A stretch of 64,000 bases of DNA from positions 2,294,001 to 2,358,000 of the forward strand of contig JALGAS010000007.1 of the NCBI GenBank assembly GCA_023078685.1, written 5' to 3'. The stretch comes from Neopestalotiopsis rosae (lineage: Eukaryota > Ascomycota > Sordariomycetes > Amphisphaeriales > Sporocadaceae). Below are positions 57,987 through 64,000 of the stretch, in pieces (within the stretch, counting starts at the first letter, position 1; each line of letters begins with the position of its first letter). The notes beneath the pieces are model-generated. The model searched no databases. It saw only the letters and a list, made by a program, of their open reading frames with translations, and had not been told where the DNA came from. The position numbers and the translations under genes are program-made.

Positions 57987-60900
57987 GAAATTAACCTTTA
58001 AAAATTATTTCCTAAATCCTATAGCGCGCTAATTTCGTAAAAAATATTATAATTAAATTTTATTATTTTATTTATATTAATTAATAAATCCCGTGCTTTT
58101 TTAATCGAAAAAGCGTCCTTTTTATTTTTGCTTTAATAAAAGAATTCCTCGTCGAAAATTACGTTACGCGTAATTATAACTTTATTTAATTATAAAATTT
58201 AGATTTTATAAATATTAAATGCTTAATAGCTTATAAAATAACCGATATAAGCACGGGGTTAAATTTTATAAGCTCGTTTCGATTTCCTTATTTTGCGTTT
58301 TTTAATTATAAAATACGCTTTATAACCGTAAGCGTAAATATTATCCTAATTAAAACGTAAATCCTAATATAATATAATAGCGATTTCGGGAATATATTAA
58401 CGGAATTAAAAGCGAAATTATACCGCAAGCGTTTCGTTCGGAAAGCGTAAGCTATTTTGGTAAGCTAAGCTTATATTATATAGCTATATAGCCGCCTTAA
58501 TAGCTTCTTTTTATAATAAATTCGGTAGGTTTATTTTATTAAATATTTTAATTATTATTATAATAAATTATTAATTAGCGCGTTTAGCTCCGCCGTTAAA
58601 TTCGTAAATATAAAATAATATAATTTTTATTATTATCCCGTTATTATTTATTTATTATTAAAACGCTATTTTTAAAAATCCCGAAAACGTGCTAAAATCC
58701 TAATCCTAGCGCTAATAATAAATTAAGCAGGTATTTACGCTTTATTTAATTTTTAAAACGTTATAAATATTTAAGCGTTTTAATGCTTAATTTTTGCTTT
58801 TAAAAATATATAAAAAATTTCCTATTATATTCGTTTTTAATTATTAAAGCCTATTTCGCTTTATTAAAGCCGCGTAAAAAATTAAAATAATTTTATAAAT
58901 AGCGATAAAAAAAGCGCGGCGATTTCCTTTAAAACGTGCGTTTTAAAATAATTTGCTTTATATATATTATATTATAATATTTATATTTTCAATAAAAGGT
59001 GCCTTTAATGCGTATATTTTTATTATTATTTATAAATATTTTAAAAGCTTTAAAGCTTAAATACCTTAATCGGAAATATTATAAATAATCGGTCCCTTTT
59101 TTAATTTTAATAAAAGCTATTAAAAGCTTTTAATTTAAAAAAAGGCTTTTTTAATATTTTTAGGAAGCTTAATTATATTAGCTAAGCTTTAAAATATTAT
59201 TATAAAAATAATCGGATAAAAAAATATTTTATATTTAAAAAAAAATAATTTATATTGGCGTTTTAATTAGCGTAGCATTACGCTCGAATTAATTTTTTTA
59301 TAGCGAAATAAATAATTTTTTCCGTAAAACCAAATTTTAATTTTATTAAATAATAATGCTTTTAAAATAATATTTATATAAAAATTTTTAATTATAGCTA
59401 TATTTTAAAATATAAGGTCGTAAATAAATTTTTTATCCGTATTTAAAATTTTTTTTTTAATTACCTTAATGCCTTTGCCTAAAATCGGGAATAACGTAAT
59501 ACCGGCTTAAATTTCGTTTTCCGGAAAGGCTTTTTTATAAAAATTAAATATAAGCAAAATAAGGTTATTTATTAAATATAGCGATTTATAAATATCGAAT
59601 ATTATATTTTCGCGCAAGCGATACGTAATATCGTAAGGAATTAATATAATCGTAAAAGGAAGCTTAGGATCGAATTTAGCGTCTTCGATCGAATTAAATA
59701 GCGTTAAATCGATTATTATATAAGCTAAATTATTTAGGAAAATATTAAAAGCATTCCTTTAACGGTTATTAATATAAATATTAAAATTTTAGTTTTTTTT
59801 TTAATTAATTTTTTTATTAATATAATAAATTAAAGTTTTTTTACGCGCGCCTTAATAGCATTATATTTTTCCTTAATAAATTTGCGCTTAAGCTAAAAAT
59901 AAATAATTTTAAAAAGCGCATATTAAAGCTTAGCATAATCCGCTAAATGCTATTTATAAAATTTTTTTTAAATAGCTTATAAAAGCATTTATATATATTT
60001 TTTACGCAATTTTTTTTATAATTATTATTTTTTATATTATCGGTAAATTCTCGCCTATTTAAAATTATATAAACCGCTTCGCCGCGATCGATCGCTTTAA
60101 TGGCTTTATTTTAAATAATCGTATTAAATTAGGCACCGTAAAATATAAAATCGTTATAAAATTATTCCCGCTTTTAAAGGTAAAAAACTTTTAATCGCTT
60201 TACGCGGCTTTATTCCGGATCGTATTTTTATTAAATTACGCTTAAAAAATCTAATACCGCGAGCGTGCCTTTTACGTTAAATATTTTATAAATTTTCGCG
60301 TTAACGTAAGCCTTATATTATTTTTTAGCTTAAATTTATAGGCTAATATTATTTAATTATACGCGTTATAAAACGCTCTAATAAGCCTTTTTAACGTTTT
60401 TTAGCGTATTCGCTTATATTAGCGCGAGCCGCTTTCGTAAGCGTACGACGAGCTTTTAAATCGAAAAATCGTTTAATATTTTAATAAAGCAAATATTATA
60501 TTAGCTATTATTTACGGTATATTATATTTAGGTTTAATTTTTAATAAATTGCGATTTTTATAGGTTTTATTTTAAATTCGATTTTAAGCTTAAATTCGTT
60601 AATTTTTTTGCGCTTTTCGATATTAGCGGTAATAATTACGATATTTTTATTTTAAAGCTAAATTTTAATATCGTTATTTTCGGTAAGCTAAATTAGCTAA
60701 AAGGCTTTTAAATAAGCGTTTAACGCATTTAGGTTATAATAACGCTAAATTCGGTAAATAGCAATAAATGCTTTAAATTAATTATATTATTTTAGCTATA
60801 AAGCCTTATCGGTAAGCTTTATTATAATAAATAATATAGCTTCGGGAATAATAAATTTTATAATATAAATAATTATTATATAATTAAAATAATTAAAAGG

Positions 60901-61084
60901 AAATAATAATTAATAAAATAATAAATAATAAAATCGGCTAAATAAAAAATAATTAATCCGCGCAATTAAGCACGAACCGGGCTTATAACTTTTATTTAAA
61001 CCGATAATAAAAGGGAATAAATAATCGTAAACGCAACGAAAATAAATTAAATTAATTTTATAAAGCTATAAAAAAAAGCGCTAA
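57987..61084 (-). mobile_element. RIP-degraded DNA with Ty1/Copia relic, minus strand
   Basis: AT-rich, RIP-type composition throughout. Near 58060-58345 the minus strand encodes a recognisable Copia integrase C-terminal region. Integrase core and gag would lie at higher coordinates in this orientation and RT below 57987, where the chromovirus relic begins, so the Copia element is cut or was invaded there. From 59000 to 61000 I cannot assign domains with confidence. The right border near 61085 is abrupt. Confidence 0.6.
58060..58345 (-). pseudogene. Copia integrase C-terminal relic
   Basis: Reading through RIP stops on the minus strand gives IYAYGYKAYFIIKKRKIRK, then PRAYIGYFISY, then KVIITRNVIFDEEFF. 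These correspond to the conserved Ty1/Copia stretch of type GCxAY...PRAxxGYLVGY...RDVxFDE that follows the integrase core. Confidence 0.65.
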
Positions 61085-61354
61085 AGAGCTATCTAATATA
61101 CCCAAGCAGGTGATCTGCGGTGGGTCATATTACGTCACGTAACATATCTACCCTCGGATTCTCGCAGTCTCGACTGGTAGGTTCATAATTATAGCTACTA
61201 AATGAAACGGCAGGCCGAGCCTTGCGCCTAGATCTCGCCTGCGACGTATTGACGTCTGTCGACGTCGATGGCAATGTGCACCGGGTTGAGCTGGCCGTCT
61301 TCGGTACGTTACTTAGTCAGGAGAGCTTTCACGGTTTTCAATGCCAGTTCAAGA

Positions 61355-62594
61355 TCAGTCTTGCGCTGGGCTGTCGCGACTGCCCATGATTTCATGAGCT
61401 CGACTCAATTCCTCGTTCGACAGCATGTTAATGATCATTAGGTATGATATGCCCTGAGTACACGTTGCATTAGTTCACATATGAAGAAGCCACGAAACGC
61501 AGAAGCAATGGCCCGGCTCACCTCGCGTATCTTGTGCTCTCGTGGCTCCCTCTCGGGATGCTTAATTTGACGTTCTTCAGCCTTACGGTCTTCTTTTTCC
61601 CGTTTCTTCACCTGCTTGGCTGCCCTTTTCTCCTGTTTACAGACGTCTTTGTCTCCGAGCTCAGCACTTGAATCAAGAAGTTGATTGATGAGACTGGTAG
61701 GATTCTTGCTCTGCTGTGGTTGGTTGACGCTGCGACATTAGTGGCTTGGGTCTAGGCAAACAATCTGGACTCAGCTTTCACATACAAATTGAAACCGTTA
61801 TTTCGGATCTTGGCGGGCATTGTATGCGGCAGCTCTCTCGATTAGGCGGCTTACGAGGCTACTACCTCTAGTCCTGGCTTCACTGTCTTGTCTCTCTTCG
61901 GCCCCTCGGTCTTGGTCAGTTGGTGTAGTATCTGCAGGATCTGGATATACCAATTCAGCTGGCACGGGGTAGTCCGGGGCCCCATGGACTCCATCATTGC
62001 TCCGAACTTTCTCCCAGATGCCGGGTGATGCTTTAGAGGCGCCACGTGATACAAGACCGACGGCACCGGTGCCTGGATTTTGCGGGGTGTGCTCGCTGCG
62101 CGATTTTGTGTCGTAAGCCATTACCAGACAGTAGAGACCGCGCGGGCGGAAGAGCTCATCGTCCATCTTCAGCAGATATGCATTATGATTTTGCCAAACA
62201 CAGACTAGCTGGCCTCTAACGTGTACACAACAAAGGTTTGGTCCGAGCCTGGCCAAGATGAAGCATACCCTTTGCGCGAAGATATCTCCGTAAAGACGCC
62301 CGCGGCTATCTGGATGGATAAACTAGTCAACGGCAAGAAGCTAGCTACCGAGGCCGGCACGGCACCGACCGCTGCTCCAGTGAGATTGACCGTATCCGCC
62401 AACGGGCTCGAGGAGACTGCTTTGTTCAAGCCGTCAATGAATTCTAGAAAGGTCTCCTGGTCTATACCCCAATACGTCAGGTCTGGTTCGTATGCCCGAA
62501 CGAAACCGCGACGGCGCAGCTTCGGGCGCCGTTGCGGCAAGATAACTAAATGGGGGAGCCGTGCGTTTAAATTTCCGCCCTTGTTTGTGTTCAT
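61355..62594 (-). CDS. conserved fungal protein of unknown function
   Basis: I recognise a widespread, uncharacterised ascomycete family with RRGFVRAYEPDL...GIDQETFLEFID near the start, a hydrophobic Ala/Val segment, DDELFRPRGLYCLVMAY in the middle and YLMIINMLSNEELSRA at the end. Proposed exons (minus): 62594-62269, 62215-61855, 61808-61786 (23 nt), 61729-61522, 61453-61355; introns 53, 46, 56 and 68 nt, 338 aa. The third piece is uncertain: without the 46 nt intron the frame ends at a TAA at 61798 just before a good donor, so a one-base frameshift (mutation or sequencing) is the alternative. A basic Lys/Glu-rich segment (KREKEDRKAEERQIKHPERE) precedes the conserved end. It is shorter than homologues I remember. 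First gene outside the RIPped island. Confidence 0.65.
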
Positions 62595-63594
62595 TGAGGC
62601 TGCGCGTCGTTATTTGATAACAGATTTGAAGAGGTGGTGATGATAATTCTTTGTATGAGATAGAACTTTGAAACGTGAAATTGTATCAAAATGGCATTAA
62701 GACATTATTTTTGCCGAGTAGGGTTTGATTGTCTTACATCTGCTGATGTGGCACAGCGTGATATCCTAGCCAATTATGGTCAGTCAGATCACCTCATCAC
62801 GGGGCTATGCTACCCATGCCTTCCGAGTCCGAGTCCGAGGACCATAACGATTAGACAGGTAAAATCCTTTTGGACGCATCGGCGGATGTTCATGGGCTTG
62901 ACAGCAAGTGCGTATGTTTTGGAGCATTCGCTGGCTAGGTTAACATCATAACGAAGGAGTCGAATGCCTTCTCTAATAAACTAAGCTCTGTTTTCCTTCA
63001 TTAATCACGGGTTAAAAATGCAGACCTTGGATGACCGAAGCTACTGCAGCCTTCAATTAAGGTATGCATCTCCGGGCTTGGGAAAAAGAAATATCTCCTC
63101 TTCCGGAAGAGCTCGGACAAGATACGCGTACCCGCAGCTGCGTAAATCTGCCTTGTGTAATGCAGTGATCTACATTCTAATTTCCATCTACCCTGCCGAC
63201 CAATCTATGACTTTGGGTTCAGAGTCTTGCTATATCATGATAATTGACTTTTCCCTTCAGTATCATTCATTCTTTCAAGCCTTGCTGTAGTGACCTATAT
63301 GGTAATTAGTGGACTCCCAGGGAAAATTAGAAACGCAGGGGAAATGCCCTGTCTTACCTTTCTTTCTTTTTTTTTTTTTTTTTTTTCGATTTGCACTCCT
63401 GTCATTATCTGTTGGCGCTTGCGATAACTTGGTTGATACAGAAATAGCATAAAAAATATGAAATCTGTAGGCGAGCTTTGCAGCGCTTTAATGACCACAA
63501 GGTTAAACCCTTGTTCGGAAAGGAGACAATCGAGCAAGATACATGATCGGCCATTTTGTGTGAGACTGTGTATTCATCTCTGATTGTGTCAATT
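62595..63594. other. intergenic region
   Basis: Promoter of the gene at 62594 and 3' UTR of the gene at 63595. Contains a 20-base T run (63367-63386). No coding unit recognised. Confidence 0.5.
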
Positions 63595-64000
63595 TCAGAT
63601 GATACTCGTAATACTTGTCACTGGTAAGTCGTGCATTTCAAAACCGTCATCAACTGGCTCATAATCCAGATTAGGGTGAACGCTCTGATTCTCTTCATCC
63701 CAATTATCGGGAGCCGGATGACCAGACTGGAAGATATCGGATTCTCTAGGGCTGCGAAAGGTACGTCCGATCTTGCGTCGCGACGACCATTTCAAGAACC
63801 ACATTAAAGCGACCATTAGAATGGCAAGAATGGTCACTGTGATGAAATAGCTGGCCAGATTTCGATCAAAAGGAAGGACATCGGATCCCATGCTGAACAT
63901 GGCCGCTGCAACACTGGGGGGCGATACAAGCTGCAGAAGGTTTAGATCATACCTATGTGTATGGGTAAGTTGACATGTTCGACTCACAACAGCAATGATT
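63595..64000 (-). CDS. 3' end of a single-pass membrane protein (partial)
   Basis: The gene runs off the right edge. Visible exons: 64000-63988 (partial) and 63930-63595, with a 57 nt intron. The terminal part has an extracellular-type stretch, one transmembrane helix (LASYFITVTILAILMVALMWFL) followed by the basic stop-transfer SSRRKIGR, and an acidic cytoplasmic tail of about 60 residues ending LPVTSITSII. This architecture suits a type I surface glycoprotein or receptor-like protein; the N-terminal domains are outside the window. Confidence 0.6.
   Translation of the reverse strand, partial: IIAVVSRTCQLTHTHRYDLNLLQLVSPPSVAAAMFSMGSDVLPFDRNLASYFITVTILAILMVALMWFLKWSSRRKIGRTFRSPRESDIFQSGHPAPDNWDEENQSVHPNLDYEPVDDGFEMHDLPVTSITSII

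Overview
Nuclear DNA of a filamentous ascomycete, most likely a Sordariomycete and probably Hypocreales. The signs are short 45-100 nt spliceosomal introns, compact housekeeping genes (ARF6-type GTPase, RPA43, Arp2, Cdk8/Ssn3) and very AT-rich islands of retrotransposons mutated by RIP (repeat-induced point mutation). The order-level guess comes from gene character only. CDS coordinates below span start codon to stop codon; exons are given in each entry.

Layout. Positions 1-41.6 kb are gene-bearing DNA of normal composition: GH3 beta-glucosidase, Cdc1/Ted1-type phosphoesterase, MFS sugar transporter, a 5.1 kb gene-poor gap, a small secreted protein, ARF6/ArfB-type GTPase, NmrA-like reductase, RPA43, a Vps73-type transporter, an Asp/Glu/hydantoin racemase, Arp2, Cdk8, then a dialkylglycine decarboxylase, a secreted Cys-rich protein, a Zn2Cys6 regulator, an M19 dipeptidase and a Dal5-type permease. 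From 41.6 to 61.1 kb lies a transposon island: RIP-degraded relics of at least three LTR-retrotransposon lineages, interrupted by one un-RIPped Ty3/Gypsy chromovirus (44405-50178) whose two 512 bp LTRs look identical. From 61.1 kb normal DNA resumes with a conserved fungal gene of unknown function and the 3' end of a single-pass membrane protein.

Most notable. (1) The 12-mer GTTTCCCGCGGG occurs exactly three times, always intergenic: upstream of the dialkylglycine decarboxylase, between the divergent regulator and dipeptidase, and upstream of the permease. The gene set suggests a regulated route that imports and cleaves small peptides and decarboxylates alpha,alpha-dialkyl amino acids such as 2-aminoisobutyrate (Aib), the hallmark residue of peptaibols. 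The family calls are firm; the pathway is inference. (2) The chromovirus carries an antisense gene between pol and the 3' LTR with a Zn2Cys6-type cysteine pattern, and a diverged RIP-mutated relative next to it keeps the footprint of the same gene with all six cysteine codons turned into tyrosine codons. (3) The RIPped DNA has lost CpA almost completely except where C is preceded by G.
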